DNA of 64,000 bases from CAWCPR01 sp963797475 (GCA_963797475.1 CAWCPR010000003.1:1-64000); one strand, 5' to 3'. Positions 34,098-44,400 are shown, numbered from the stretch's first letter. Notes: generated by a model not told the origin, from the sequence alone. Translations and numbers: made by a program.

Positions 34098-35006
34098 ATG
34101 GAGAAAGACGATCTGAAAAATGTTGTCTCCGGAGTGTTGGTAGTGGACAAACCCATCGGACTGACATCACACGATGTCGTTCAAATTATACGTCGAGGGA
34201 CAGGTATCCGCCGGGCAGGACATACGGGGACACTGGATCCGCGTGCTTCAGGTGTTCTGGTCATCTTGATCGGACCGGCTGTACGCCTGAGCGAATATGT
34301 ATCCGCATCCGACAAGCGCTACCAGGCGACGATTCGATTAGGAAGTTCCACAGATACCTACGATTCAGAAGGAGTCATCACCAGTTCATCCGACATTGGG
34401 GATATCACTGAAGAACAGTTTGACGAGATCCTGCAAAAATTTGTGGGTGAGATGGAACAGGTGCCGCCTCCATATTCGGCGATCAAAGTAAAAGGTCGCA
34501 AAGCCTATGAAATGGCGCGAAAAGGGGAAGAGGTAGAACTAGAACCCCGGATAATCAATGTTTACAGCTTAGAAATCCTGGAATGGGCGCCTCCAGAAGC
34601 AGTTATTGACGTATATTGTTCCTCCGGAACCTACGTGCGCTCCCTCGCAAACGATCTGGGGAAGGACCTGGGAACCGGCGCGCACCTGGTCGGCCTGCGG
34701 CGAACGAAAAGCGGGCGGTTCACACTCCGCGACGCCGTTCCGCTGCGCCGCTTGCAAGAAGCGTTCGATGCCGGCAATTGGTACAAATACCTGATCCCGG
34801 CGGCTGAGGCGCTTGCCGATTGGCCGATGGTGGAGCTGGATGCCGATCAGGTTGAGCTGATCCGCCATGGTCATCGCGTTCCCGTGGAAACCGTCCAAAA
34901 AGGTTGGGCGCGAGGCGTGAGCCAACAGGGCGATTTGGTAGCTCTGTTAGAAGCGGACGAGGAATCGGGCGAATGGCAGCCCCGTAAGGTCTTCTTCCAA
35001 TCTTGA
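34098..35006 (+). CDS. truB: tRNA pseudouridine(55) synthase
   Basis: Isomerises U55 in the T loop of tRNAs. Family motifs are GVLVVDKPIGLTSHDVV at the N-terminus, RRAGHTGTLDPRASGVLVI with the catalytic Asp, KRYQATIRLGSSTDTYDSEG, and PPPYSAIKVKGRKAYEMARKGE. A C-terminal PUA-like domain follows YVRSLANDLGK. Starts at 34053, 34089 and 34098 are all in frame; GAGGG at 34084-34088 best serves 34098, giving 302 aa. Next gene ribF is 63 nt on. Confidence 0.94.
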   Translation: MEKDDLKNVVSGVLVVDKPIGLTSHDVVQIIRRGTGIRRAGHTGTLDPRASGVLVILIGPAVRLSEYVSASDKRYQATIRLGSSTDTYDSEGVITSSSDIGDITEEQFDEILQKFVGEMEQVPPPYSAIKVKGRKAYEMARKGEEVELEPRIINVYSLEILEWAPPEAVIDVYCSSGTYVRSLANDLGKDLGTGAHLVGLRRTKSGRFTLRDAVPLRRLQEAFDAGNWYKYLIPAAEALADWPMVELDADQVELIRHGHRVPVETVQKGWARGVSQQGDLVALLEADEESGEWQPRKVFFQS

Positions 35007-35069
35007 GGGTAAATTTGGTCCATTCTCTGAAACCCATCGATCAATTTGTGTCGCTGAGTTAATACCGGT

Positions 35070-36017
35070 ATGCAACATTTCAGATCGCTGGAAGATGTTC
35101 ACCTAGAAAACACCTGGTTGACAATCGGTTCTTTTGACGGTGTGCATGCGGGCCATCGCAAGCTGGCGGAAAAGATGATGTCGCAGGCACATGCTCATGG
35201 CGCTCCCGCTGTTGTTTTGACATTCCACCCGCACCCATCTATTGTTCTTGGCAAGCGTCAAGATCCATTCTACTTGACCTCTCCTGATGAGAAAGCAAGT
35301 ATTCTGGGTGATCTGGGCATCGACTACGTCATTACCCACCCCTTTGACCGTTCGGTCGCCAATACATCGGCGCATGACTTTATCCAAAATCTCCACGAAC
35401 ATCTGGGTATGGTCAGTTTATGGATTGGATACGACTTCGCCCTGGGACGTGATCGAGAAGGCGACGCGTATAAATTAAGTGAACTGGGAGAAGAGTTCGG
35501 GTATAAGCTCCACGTTTTTGATCCAGTGATGATCGATGGCGTCATTGTCTCTTCGAGCCAGGTGCGAACTGCCCTGGTTGCGGGTAATGTAAAACAGGCT
35601 GCCAGGCTCCTGGAAAGACCCTACTCGGTTCGAGGCACAGTTGTTTACGGTGATGGGCGCGGCCGTTCGATCGGCATTCCAACTGCAAATCTCAACGTTT
35701 GGCCTGAAAAACTATTACCCAGGGCCGGCGTTTATGTTTGCCGGGCGACCATCAAAGAGAATGAATATGGCGCCGTCGCTAACGTCGGCGTGCGGCCGAC
35801 TTTTGAAAGTCAACCGGTGTCGCCGCGAGTTGAGGCGCATTTGTTGGAATTCGATGAGGATTTGTATGGCGAGTCCATCGAGCTTTCTTTCATCGACCAC
35901 CTGAGAGATGAAAAACGGTTCTCCGGCGTACAAGCGCTCGTCGATCAAATTCACCGTGATATCGAACGTGGTCGTACGATCCTCGCCAATCATCAACCGG
36001 CTGGTAAGGGAGGTTGA
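35070..36017 (+). CDS. ribF: Bifunctional riboflavin kinase/FAD synthetase
   Basis: Converts riboflavin to FMN and FMN to FAD. The 315-aa protein has the N-terminal nucleotidyltransferase domain with IGSFDGVHAGHRKLAEKM near residue 17 and SSSQVRTAL near 160. The C-terminal kinase domain has GRGRSIGIPTANL near 200 and VANVGVRPTF near 238. It follows truB as in many bacteria. The thyA start lies 1 nt after its stop. Confidence 0.95.
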   Translation: MQHFRSLEDVHLENTWLTIGSFDGVHAGHRKLAEKMMSQAHAHGAPAVVLTFHPHPSIVLGKRQDPFYLTSPDEKASILGDLGIDYVITHPFDRSVANTSAHDFIQNLHEHLGMVSLWIGYDFALGRDREGDAYKLSELGEEFGYKLHVFDPVMIDGVIVSSSQVRTALVAGNVKQAARLLERPYSVRGTVVYGDGRGRSIGIPTANLNVWPEKLLPRAGVYVCRATIKENEYGAVANVGVRPTFESQPVSPRVEAHLLEFDEDLYGESIELSFIDHLRDEKRFSGVQALVDQIHRDIERGRTILANHQPAGKGG

Positions 36018-36018
36018 A

Positions 36019-36810
36019 ATGCGACAATACCTGGATCTCTTACAACATATCCTGGATCAAGGAGTGAGAAAGGAAGATCGTACGGGTACTGGCACGCTCT
36101 CAGTTTTTGGTTACCAGATGCGCTTTGACTTACAAGCCGGGTTTCCATTGATCACGACAAAGAAGCTGCACGTAAAATCCATTATTTATGAGCTTCTCTG
36201 GTTTCTTATGGGGGATACCAACATTAAGTACTTGCAAGACAACAATGTGCGCATTTGGAACGAATGGGCGGATGAGAACGGCAATTTAGGACCGGTGTAC
36301 GGCGCCCAGTGGCGTTCCTGGCAGGCAAACGGGCGAACGATCGACCAGATCTCGCGTTTGATACAGGAAATCAAGACGCGCCCGTACTCCCGCAGATTGA
36401 TTGTAAATGCCTGGAATGTCGGCGAAATCGATCGCATGGCGCTGCCGCCCTGCCACGTTCTTTTTCAGTTTTACGTTGCAGAAGGTAAGCTGTCCTGCCA
36501 GCTTTATCAGCGCTCGGCGGACGTCTTTCTGGGTGTGCCGTTCAACATCGCCTCCTATTCTCTGCTGACAATGATGGTGGCGCAGGTTTGCAAACTGGAG
36601 GCAGGCGAGTTTATCCACACCTTTGGCGATGCACATTTGTATAACAACCATAATGAACAGGCCAGATTGCAATTAACTCGCCAACCTTACCCGCTGCCTC
36701 AAATGCAGCTCAATCCGGAGATCGATTCAATATTCGGGTTTCGATATGAAGATTTCGAACTCCGGAATTATCAGGCCCACCCGCACATCCGGGCGGAGGT
36801 CGCAGTATGA
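36019..36810 (+). CDS. thyA: Thymidylate synthase (ThyA type)
   Basis: Methylates dUMP to dTMP using methylene-tetrahydrofolate. The 264-aa product has the same length as the E. coli enzyme: MRQYLDLLQHILDQG at the start, RTGTGTLSVFGYQMRF, GPVYGAQWRSW, catalytic Cys in LPPCHVLFQFYV, and QRSADVFLGVPFNIASYSLL. The start at 36019 follows AAGGGAGG; the frame is open further upstream inside ribF, but the family N-terminus fixes this start. The stop overlaps the dfrA start, pairing the folate-consuming and folate-recycling steps. Confidence 0.97.
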   Translation: MRQYLDLLQHILDQGVRKEDRTGTGTLSVFGYQMRFDLQAGFPLITTKKLHVKSIIYELLWFLMGDTNIKYLQDNNVRIWNEWADENGNLGPVYGAQWRSWQANGRTIDQISRLIQEIKTRPYSRRLIVNAWNVGEIDRMALPPCHVLFQFYVAEGKLSCQLYQRSADVFLGVPFNIASYSLLTMMVAQVCKLEAGEFIHTFGDAHLYNNHNEQARLQLTRQPYPLPQMQLNPEIDSIFGFRYEDFELRNYQAHPHIRAEVAV

Positions 36811-37331
36811 TCCTATCGATCATTGTTGCAGTGAATGAAAGCGGCGGTATCTCTCTGGAAAACCGCATCCCCTGGAAGTTAGTCGATGATCTACAGCGCT
36901 TTAAACGGATCACGATGGGCCACCACCTGATTATGGGCAGGAAAACCTTCGAAGCAATTGGCCATCTCCTCCCCGGTCGGGCGACGATTATCATGAGCCG
37001 TAACGCCGAATTCCAGCCTGAGGTAACGTGTGAAAAACCTGACTGTCAGGTTGTCCACTCTCTGCAAGAGGCGCTGCGTCTCGCCGAAAACGATGGGGAA
37101 GATGAGGTTTTCATTATCGGCGGCGGCGAGGTCTATGCTGAAGCTATTCCCCTGGCTGACCGGATTTACTTTACCCGCGTTCATATGAGCGGACCAACAG
37201 ATGTGTTCTTCCCAGAGCTGAATAAGCGCGATTGGGCGGTTCTAAATTCTTCTTACCAGCCAGCGGACGATAAAAATCAATATTCGTCCACATTCCACCT
37301 TCTTGAGAGAAAGCAAAAGGCGTTAGCCTGA
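36807..37331 (+). CDS. dfrA: Dihydrofolate reductase
   Basis: Reduces the dihydrofolate produced by ThyA back to tetrahydrofolate with NADPH. The 174-aa product has ILSIIVAVNESGGISLENRIPWKLVDDLQRFKR at the N-terminus with the substrate-binding acidic residue, MGRKTFEAIG near residue 48, LPGRATIIMSRN near 60, and IIGGGEVYAEAIPLADRIYFT near 106. ATGA overlap with thyA. It ends the long co-directional run from nusA; a new promoter lies 18 nt downstream. Confidence 0.95.
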   Translation: MILSIIVAVNESGGISLENRIPWKLVDDLQRFKRITMGHHLIMGRKTFEAIGHLLPGRATIIMSRNAEFQPEVTCEKPDCQVVHSLQEALRLAENDGEDEVFIIGGGEVYAEAIPLADRIYFTRVHMSGPTDVFFPELNKRDWAVLNSSYQPADDKNQYSSTFHLLERKQKALA

Positions 37332-37349
37332 GCGCTGTTGAAAGAGGTC

Positions 37350-37377
37350 TTGACAAAAACTGCCTTTCGCTTATAAT
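37350..37377 (+). promoter_or_regulatory. Consensus promoter of the Trp T-box leader
   Basis: TTGACA (37350-37355) and TATAAT (37372-37377), both perfect consensus, 16 nt apart. Transcription would start near 37384. Confidence 0.8.
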
Positions 37378-37383
37378 CCGACT

Positions 37384-37792
37384 AATCCGATAGAAAAATA
37401 CTTTGAAGAGGAAGAGTAAACGCCGGTTCGCCGGTACAGAGAGCGGGTGAGTGGTGCGAATCCTGCCCAGGCGTCTGTGTTGAATGGACCTCGGAGTTGC
37501 AAGGTGAAACGCGATTTAGTCAATCGCTTAGTAGCCTGAGCCGGAGTTGCCACCGTTATCCTGGCAAAGGGTATAAATCAGGGACCGGGTGAAGGTTAAT
37601 ACTTACTACCCATCCCTATAACGTACCCCTACCGAGTGAGGCTGGCCTCTATCCCCGTCGCAACACTGGCGGGGTTTTTTATTCCAAGAAAGGGTTCGTG
37701 GTAGATCTTACGAACTCGAGCCAGTCTAAACGGGGTGGCACCGCGGACGTTAAGCGCGTTCGTCCCCAAGTGGGATGAACGCGCTTTGTTTT
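37384..37792 (+). promoter_or_regulatory. T-box riboswitch, tryptophan-specific
   Basis: A long leader upstream of trpB. Stem I carries AGAGAGC and GGTGAGTGGTGCGAA-type conserved elements (37437-37460). The specifier loop reads GAATGGACC, with TGG (Trp codon) at 37485-37487. A stem III candidate is GTTCGT...ACGAAC (about 37695-37715). The T-box core GGGGTGGCACCGCGG spans 37732-37746. The terminator stem AAGCGCGTTCGTCCC / GGGATGAACGCGCTT (37752-37786) is followed by TGTTTT. Uncharged tRNA-Trp should stabilise the antiterminator and turn trpB on. About 60-100 nt longer than typical because of extra hairpins between stems. Confidence 0.92.
37653..37680 (+). terminator. Second terminator-like hairpin inside the T-box leader
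   Basis: CCCCGTC-GCAACACT-GGCGGGG with one G-U pair, followed directly by TTTTTT. It lies downstream of the specifier stem and upstream of stem III and the T-box antiterminator, so it would have to be bypassed for trpB expression. Confidence 0.7.
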
Positions 37793-37870
37793 ATATCGTC
37801 GTCGAATCAATTTTCAGGATTTACCGTACTTATCCAACCCTATGCACCTGTATTTTCGAGGAGGAAAACT

Positions 37871-39244
37871 ATGTCTGAGCAAACTCGTTTCATCTTGAAC
37901 CAAACTGACCTGCCCACCCAATGGTACAACATTAACGCCGATATGCCGGTCCCACCTGCGCCGGTACTTAACCCACAAACATTGGAACCCGTGACGCCGG
38001 ATTTCCTTGCCGTACTCTTCCCAATGGAATTGATCATGCAAGAAGTAAGCGCCGAGCGGTATATACAAATTCCAGAGGAAGTGCGTGAGATTTACAAATT
38101 GTGGCGACCCACCCCGCTGCTGCGCGCTCGCAGGCTTGAAAAAGCGCTCGATACCACCGCTCACATCTATTACAAGTATGAAGGCACCTCCCCAACCGGC
38201 AGTCACAAACCCAACACTGCGGTGGCTCAGGCTTACTACAACAAAATCTCCGGAACCCATAGCCTGACGACGGAAACTGGCGCCGGCCAATGGGGTACTG
38301 CGCTGGCGATGGCCGGGGCTTTCTTCGACCTGGAAATCGAAGTATATATGGTGCGAGCTTCTTACGATCAGAAACCTTACCGCCGGGTGCTGATGGAGAC
38401 CTACGGCGCGGAAGTGTATCCTAGCCCGTCGGACCGGACTCAATTCGGCCGGTCGCTCTTAGCCCAGAACCCAGAAAATGCAGGGTCGCTAGGAATTGCG
38501 ATCTCCGAAGCTGTGGAAGTCGCGGCCACATCCGGGGGAAAGAAGAAATACAGCCTGGGTTCAGTTCTAAACCACGTTCTATTGCACCAGACCGTGGTAG
38601 GCGAAGAAGCGCTGAAACAAATGGACATGGCTGGTGAATATCCGGATGTGGTCATTGGGTGTGTAGGCGGCGGCAGCAATTTCTCGGGGCTTGCTTATCC
38701 TTTCCTGCGCCAAAACCTGCTTGAAGGCCAGCGCACCCGCATTTTAGCGGTTGAGCCGCAGGCAGCTCCCTCCCTGACTCGCGGCACATATACCTTCGAT
38801 TATGGCGATTCGGCTTGTATGGCCCCGGTCGTTAAGATGTACACCCTCGGACATGGTTTCGTTCCCGCTCCCATTCATGCTGGCGGTCTGCGTTACCATG
38901 GAATGGCTCCCAGCCTGTGCGCATTATACGATGCCGGCTATATCCAGGCGGTCGCGGTCCACCAATTGGCTACTTTTGATGCCGCCATCCAATTCGCACG
39001 CTGTGAAGGGATTGTACCCGCCCCAGAGAGCGCCCACGCAATCCGCTTGGCCATCGATGAAGCCCTGGATGCAAAAGAGAAGGGTGCAAAACGGGTAATT
39101 TTATTCAATCTCTCCGGGCATGGCAATTTTGATATGGGTGCATATCAGGCTTACCTCAGCGGGCAGCTCCAGGATTATGAATATCCGGAAAAAGAAATCG
39201 AGGCTGCAATGGCTGAGCTCCCCAAGGTACCAAACCTGGCTTGA
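37871..39244 (+). CDS. trpB: Tryptophan synthase beta-like protein, TrpB2 type
   Basis: PLP enzyme that makes Trp from indole and serine. At 457 aa and with MVRASYDQKPYRRVLMETYGAEVYPSPS it belongs to the TrpB2 subgroup rather than TrpB1. PLP-Lys motif GSHKPNTAVAQAYYNK near residue 110, TETGAGQWG near 130, and the phosphate-binding glycine loop CVGGGSNFSGL near 262. GAGGAGG-type ribosome binding site lies just before the ATG, which decides the start against the longer open frame. No trpA accompanies it; TrpB2 enzymes often work without the alpha subunit, salvaging indole. Controlled by the Trp T-box upstream. Confidence 0.94.
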   Translation: MSEQTRFILNQTDLPTQWYNINADMPVPPAPVLNPQTLEPVTPDFLAVLFPMELIMQEVSAERYIQIPEEVREIYKLWRPTPLLRARRLEKALDTTAHIYYKYEGTSPTGSHKPNTAVAQAYYNKISGTHSLTTETGAGQWGTALAMAGAFFDLEIEVYMVRASYDQKPYRRVLMETYGAEVYPSPSDRTQFGRSLLAQNPENAGSLGIAISEAVEVAATSGGKKKYSLGSVLNHVLLHQTVVGEEALKQMDMAGEYPDVVIGCVGGGSNFSGLAYPFLRQNLLEGQRTRILAVEPQAAPSLTRGTYTFDYGDSACMAPVVKMYTLGHGFVPAPIHAGGLRYHGMAPSLCALYDAGYIQAVAVHQLATFDAAIQFARCEGIVPAPESAHAIRLAIDEALDAKEKGAKRVILFNLSGHGNFDMGAYQAYLSGQLQDYEYPEKEIEAAMAELPKVPNLA

Positions 39245-39263
39245 TCTCCCAGCCGGTTGCCAC

Positions 39264-39303
39264 AAAAAGTCTCCCAAGAATCGAATTCCTGGGAGACTTT
39301 TTT
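39264..39303 (+). terminator. Terminator of trpB
   Basis: AAAAAGTCTCCCA / TGGGAGACTTTTT around a 13-nt loop, with T6 at the end. Flanking A and T runs make it potentially bidirectional. The remaining 150 nt to the next gene show no other element I can support. Confidence 0.85.
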
Positions 39304-39456
39304 ATGCAGGAGGCCAAATATTGATCCTCGACACTCCCTTCTGCTTGTCAATGGTGTTGCCCGACTATAGCCAGGTTCTGGCAGGTGAGATAAAATCGGT
39401 GGGTAACACTTTAACTGTCCGTACCCGCCATCGGGACCGCCAATTGGGAGGCAACA

Positions 39457-40653
39457 ATGGCTCATTATAAGTATTTTATCGTTGGGGGAGGCATGACTGC
39501 TGACGCCGCTGTGAGCGGAATTCGTCAAGTGGATCCAGACGGATCGATAGGATTAGTAAGCATCGAAGAACACCTCCCGTACAAACGCCCACTTCTAACA
39601 AAGGGGCTTTGGAAGGGAAAACCCCTCGATAAAATCTGGCTCAAAAAAAGTGACGGGGGGGTAGATTACCTCTTAAATCGTCGGATCCGGACGCTGGATG
39701 CAGCGCAAAAGCAGTTGGTGGATGAACAAGGCGATCTATTCACTTACGAGAAACTACTCCTGGCAACTGGAGGAAAACCTCGGAGACTGCCATTCGGAGA
39801 CAGGCAGATCCATTATTATCGTACACTCGACGATTACCAGGAGCTTCGCAATGCCTGTGGTTCCGGAAAACATTTTTCAATCATTGGCGCCGGGTTTATT
39901 GGATGGGAATTGGCAGCGGCCCTGGCGATGAATGGAGAATCAGTGTCAATGGTCTTTCCAGAACCGGGGATTGGAGCGCTGATCTTTCCGTCCGACCTAT
40001 CGAATTATCTGAATCAGTATTACCAGCAGCAAGGAGTGGAAGTGATCCCGGGGGAATTAGCGACGGACCTGGAAAATATTGGCGGCAAGCTGATCATCAA
40101 GACCGACAATGCCAGAGAAATTCCCGCCGACTATATTCTTGCTGGAATTGGTATCCAGCCAAACATAGAACTGGCGCAGAATGCAGGTTTAAAAATTGAC
40201 AATGGCATTGTGGTGAATGAATTTCTGCATACCAGTCATACAGACATTTTCGCGGCAGGAGATGTCGCATTCTTTCCTCATACAGGCCTGGGAGAGCAGA
40301 TGCGGGTCGAACATGAAGATAATGCAATCGCTATGGGCAACCAGGCCGGACAAAATATGGCCCGCCAGGTTATCGGGAGTGACGAAAGACCATACACCCA
40401 CCAACCCTTCTTCTATTCTGACTTGTTCGACCTGGGATTTGAAGCAGTAGGTGAGCTGAACCCCAAACTGCAAATTTTCGCCGATTGGCAAGAGCCCTAC
40501 CAGAAGGGCGTGGTTTACTACTTGAAAGAAGGCCGTGTCAGGGGTGTTCTCCTCTGGAATGTTTGGGGACAACTAGCCCCTGCCAGGAGGTTGGTCGCTT
40601 CAGCTGGGCCTTTCAAGATCGAGGATTTGCGCGGGCGCCTGCCTGAATCTTAA
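39457..40653 (+). CDS. FAD-dependent NAD(P)H oxidoreductase, ferredoxin reductase/AIF-like
   Basis: Flavoprotein of the pyridine nucleotide-disulfide oxidoreductase superfamily, 398 aa. FAD motif YFIVGGGMTADAAVSGI at the N-terminus, LPYKRPLLTKGLW near residue 42, second nucleotide-binding motif SIIGAGFIGWELAAALA near 138, IFAAGDVAFF near 265, and VEHEDNAIAMGNQAGQNMA near 285. The pattern matches Rieske-type ferredoxin reductases and AIF. The C-terminal domain lacks obvious redox cysteines. GGGAGG precedes the ATG. The electron acceptor is not evident; the next gene is a methyltransferase 29 nt on. Confidence 0.85.
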   Translation: MAHYKYFIVGGGMTADAAVSGIRQVDPDGSIGLVSIEEHLPYKRPLLTKGLWKGKPLDKIWLKKSDGGVDYLLNRRIRTLDAAQKQLVDEQGDLFTYEKLLLATGGKPRRLPFGDRQIHYYRTLDDYQELRNACGSGKHFSIIGAGFIGWELAAALAMNGESVSMVFPEPGIGALIFPSDLSNYLNQYYQQQGVEVIPGELATDLENIGGKLIIKTDNAREIPADYILAGIGIQPNIELAQNAGLKIDNGIVVNEFLHTSHTDIFAAGDVAFFPHTGLGEQMRVEHEDNAIAMGNQAGQNMARQVIGSDERPYTHQPFFYSDLFDLGFEAVGELNPKLQIFADWQEPYQKGVVYYLKEGRVRGVLLWNVWGQLAPARRLVASAGPFKIEDLRGRLPES

Positions 40654-40682
40654 GTTGTCACTCCTGACGATTTGGAGAAAAG

Positions 40683-41426
40683 ATGTCTGGTGAATTTGAT
40701 GTGAGCCCCTATGATACCGACAAAATCCAGCACGCCTTACATTTGGAAACCTATATGCGCTACTTTAGCCCGTTCACCGAACGGGAAATTGTCTTGCTTG
40801 AGTTGGGGGTTTACAAAGGAGGCTCGCTGTTGCTGTGGCGAGATTATTTTTCGCAGGGGCGGATCATCGGCCTAGATATTAACCCTGTGACAATCCAGGA
40901 TCTAAGTGGCAGGATCATTGTCTACCAGGGCCGTCAAGAAGACACGCGCCTTCTGGACCAGATCGCCTGGGAACAGGCGCCGTCTGGCTTTGACATCATC
41001 ATCGACGATTGTTCTCATATCGGAGCGCTTTCTCGAACCAGCTTTTGGCATTTGTTCGACAATTATCTCAAGCCTGGCGGGATTTATGCGATAGAAGATT
41101 GGGGGACAGGATATTGGGCAAGCTGGCCCGATGGTCGCCTTTTCCAGAACGAAGCAGAGGAAAGAACCGCAGATCAAAAGAGACTACCCTTGCCGCTAAG
41201 GCTTTTCAACCGCTGGCTGGGAAAAGCGGAAGCAGGCGAAGTTAGCGTAAACCAATTCCCCAGTCACGATTACGGGATGGTCGGGTTCATCAAGGAATTG
41301 GTAGATGAATGCGGAATGGCGGACCTTACCTGCCCAGGCCTGGGCATATCTCCTCACCGCCTTTCCAAATTTCAAGAAATGCTCATCGCGCCGGGCCTGG
41401 TGATCATTCTAAAATCCCGGCAATAA
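40683..41426 (+). CDS. Class I SAM-dependent methyltransferase
   Basis: The 247-aa protein has motif I VLLELGVYKGGSLLLWRDYF near residue 37, GRIIGLDINP near 60, and the post-motif region FDIIIDDCSHIGALSRTSF near 102, then YLKPGGIYAIEDWGTGYW. The DDCSH and IEDW elements resemble sugar O-methyltransferases of macrolide and glycolipid pathways. The acceptor is unknown. GGAGAAAAG precedes the ATG. It converges with the histidine kinase gene; only 11 nt separate the two stops. Confidence 0.8.
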   Translation: MSGEFDVSPYDTDKIQHALHLETYMRYFSPFTEREIVLLELGVYKGGSLLLWRDYFSQGRIIGLDINPVTIQDLSGRIIVYQGRQEDTRLLDQIAWEQAPSGFDIIIDDCSHIGALSRTSFWHLFDNYLKPGGIYAIEDWGTGYWASWPDGRLFQNEAEERTADQKRLPLPLRLFNRWLGKAEAGEVSVNQFPSHDYGMVGFIKELVDECGMADLTCPGLGISPHRLSKFQEMLIAPGLVIILKSRQ

Positions 41427-41437
41427 TTCGACAGATC

Positions 41438-44400
41438 CTACGTCGTTTCAGCGATTGGAATGGTGAAGTGGAAAGTAGTTCCCTGTCCAGGGACACTTTC
41501 GAACCAGATTCGCCCCCCTTGCATTTCAACAAGGCTCTTCGTGATGTTCAGACCCAAGCCGGTTCCCGCTGCGATCTCTCGGGAGGCTTCAGTTCGAAAG
41601 TATTGCTGGAAAATATTCTCTTGATCCGTTAAATCGATCCCAATACCGGAATCCTGCACCCACATGTGAACGACTTCCAATCCACCCGGGGGCCTCTCAT
41701 TTTCCGGCGACCGCTCTGCCGAAATTAGGATCTTCCCGCCCTTTGGAGTGTACTTATTTGCGTTACTTATCAGGTTGGTCAAAATTTGCCCCAGGCGAAA
41801 CTGATCTGCCCATACCAATGGCAAATCCTCAGGTAACTCGCATTTTAACTGCTGTTCTTTTTCCTCAACCTCGCGTCTCATCGTGCGGATCACTTCCTCA
41901 ACAACTTCGATCGACTGTACGGCTTTAAAATCCAGGCGAAGACTTCCAACCTGGATTTTAGTCAGGTCGTTCAAATCCGAGACGATGGTATTCATCCGAT
42001 CAACATTCGTACGCACGGTGGATAAAAAGCTGGATTGCATTTCATTCACCGCGCCCGCCATCCCGCCTGCGACCAGTTCTGTATAACCCTTGATAGATGC
42101 CATGGGATTCTTGAGCTCATGGGCTACGAAAGAAACGAATTTACTTTTTGCCAGGTTAGCTTCCTGGACTTCCTTGTATAGCTGAGCATTCGCGATTGCG
42201 ATCGCTGCGTGATCGCTCAAACGTGTGAGGAAAGAAGTCACTTCCTCAGAATACCCATCTCCAGCTTTGCACTCCAATAACAACACACCGATTACATCCA
42301 CATCCCGCTGAATTGGGACTGCAATTTGGCTACGCGCACCAACCAATAAACTAAATTCCTCCGGCTCGCCTCTGCCGTTCGATGAATTGGATGAACCTAA
42401 TGCCGCCTGTTCTGGCTGCCCGCTTTGAATGACACGCTTAAGAGCAACAAAATCCCGGGAAAAATCGCTGTTGTCTTCATTCCTGTCTTGATAAGCTTCC
42501 AACGCACTGCCATACCCTTTGGAAGCCATCAGTTGTACCCCCTCGTTTGTCACCATTCCTACAAAACCGGCATCTGCACCGGATTGGCTCATCGCCCAAT
42601 CCAAGGTTATTTGCAACGCCCGATCGACGTCCAGGCTGGCATTTAACTCGCGGTCGATTCGCTGCATCACCGAGAGCTCTTCCACCCTCGCAGCCAACGC
42701 CTGATCTGTCATCGTATATAGACGTGCGTTTTCGATAGCAATTGTCGCCTGGCTGGCGAAGGTGGTCAGCAGCTCCTGGTCATCCTGGTTGAAGGGCGAG
42801 CCGTCACCTTTGTTAATTACCTCAATTACGCCAATTACATCATCTTTCACTGCCATGGGTACGACAAGCAAATCTTGGGTCGTAAAACCTGTTTGCAGAT
42901 CCGTGACTTCAAACCATCGTTTACGCCGCCGGGCGTCGTTGGCAATGATTGCCTTATGCGTTTCAACTGCCTCCCCCACCAGGCCCTTTCCGGGTGGGAT
43001 CCTTTTTCCAACCAGGTCGGAAGCCACAGGGCCATTGACAACTTCAAAAACCAGCTCTCCAGTCTGGTTATCCACTAAAAAGAGGCTCCCGGCTTCACAA
43101 TTTAGGATTTGTGTCGCGCTTTCCAGGATCTGATTCAGCAGTGGATTTAATTCGAGGGTGGAGGTCAGGCTACGCCCGATCTCATTCAAGGTAGCCAATT
43201 GACGAGCACGCCCCTCCGATTCCAACAGCAAGCGCGCCTTTACCACTGCACCCGCCGACTGGTCGGCGATAGCTTGCAGCAAATTGCGCTGCTCCTCTGT
43301 GTAAGCAAGTGCTGCATCCCGGTTGGCGATGCTGATGACCCCAACAGTCTCAGCTCCAGCATTCAGGGGAACGCCCATCCAGGCATATACATTCTGGAGT
43401 ATTGGAGAAACACCGCGAGAATGACACTCTTGATCATATTCGCTGCAAATTAGCGGTCTCTGGCTGTGAACAACTTCCCACTCCAAACCCATCCCTTCAT
43501 GCAGAGGTTTATTCTCCCGCTCCAGGATGCGTTCGTCGTTTTCCAGGTCAAATACGTGAACCAGGGTGTCTTTGCGAGTATCATAGATCGCGACAAAAAA
43601 ATCACGTGTCGAGATCACCTGGTTTGTCTGAGCGTAAATCAGCTCCAGGATATCATCAAAATTTACAGTGAAATTGGTGCCCTGTGCGACGCGGGTCAAA
43701 ACATTCATCTCACGGACCCGCCGTTCCAAATCATCCACCACTTGAGCGCGCTCAATCGCCAGAACTGCCTGGTCGCTCAAAGACGCCAGAAAATCGAGCG
43801 CCGCGCCAGAGTAAGGCTCCCCGGAGAGCCGCTGGCTAAGCGCCAGCCAGCCAGTCAAACCCTGACGACCGGGTAATGGCATAAATACCTGGCAGCCCAG
43901 GATGGCCAGTCGTGCGCTTTCTGGTTCGAGAAGTTTAGGTAAACTGGCCAGATCTCCCAGAAACATTGCCTCCCGCACGCCCGAAAGCATTTGAACAAGC
44001 ACGCTTGCGGATGAAAAACGAATATCCGTCGTCGGACGTCCGTTTTCATCCGGACTGGCGATATATTGGTCGCTTAGCGGATTATGAATGAATATATGGA
44101 GCTGAGATGGTAGTAGCGCCTGTTGGGCATACCGGCGTAGAAGCTTGATAATAGCCGATAATTCCATGAGGCTGGTTAACTCACGGCTGAACTCCTGGAG
44201 GCGGATGCGATACACGGCCTGTCCTCGAAAGAAAGCCGAATCGATCAATCTTTGCAATCTAGAACGGATTGGAGACAGGAAGACAGCCAGGATAAAGACC
44301 AGCAGACCAATAAGAACCGGGTTGGTCGGTGAGATGGCGCTTCCAAATATCAAGCTAAACCCGCTTACAAGCAGCCCATAACCCGTTGCAGCCAGTATAG

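Noticed and set aside
37653..37680. Hairpin as the terminator of the thyA-dfrA operon
   Set aside because: It lies more than 300 nt past dfrA and downstream of the perfect T-box promoter, so it belongs to the leader transcript.
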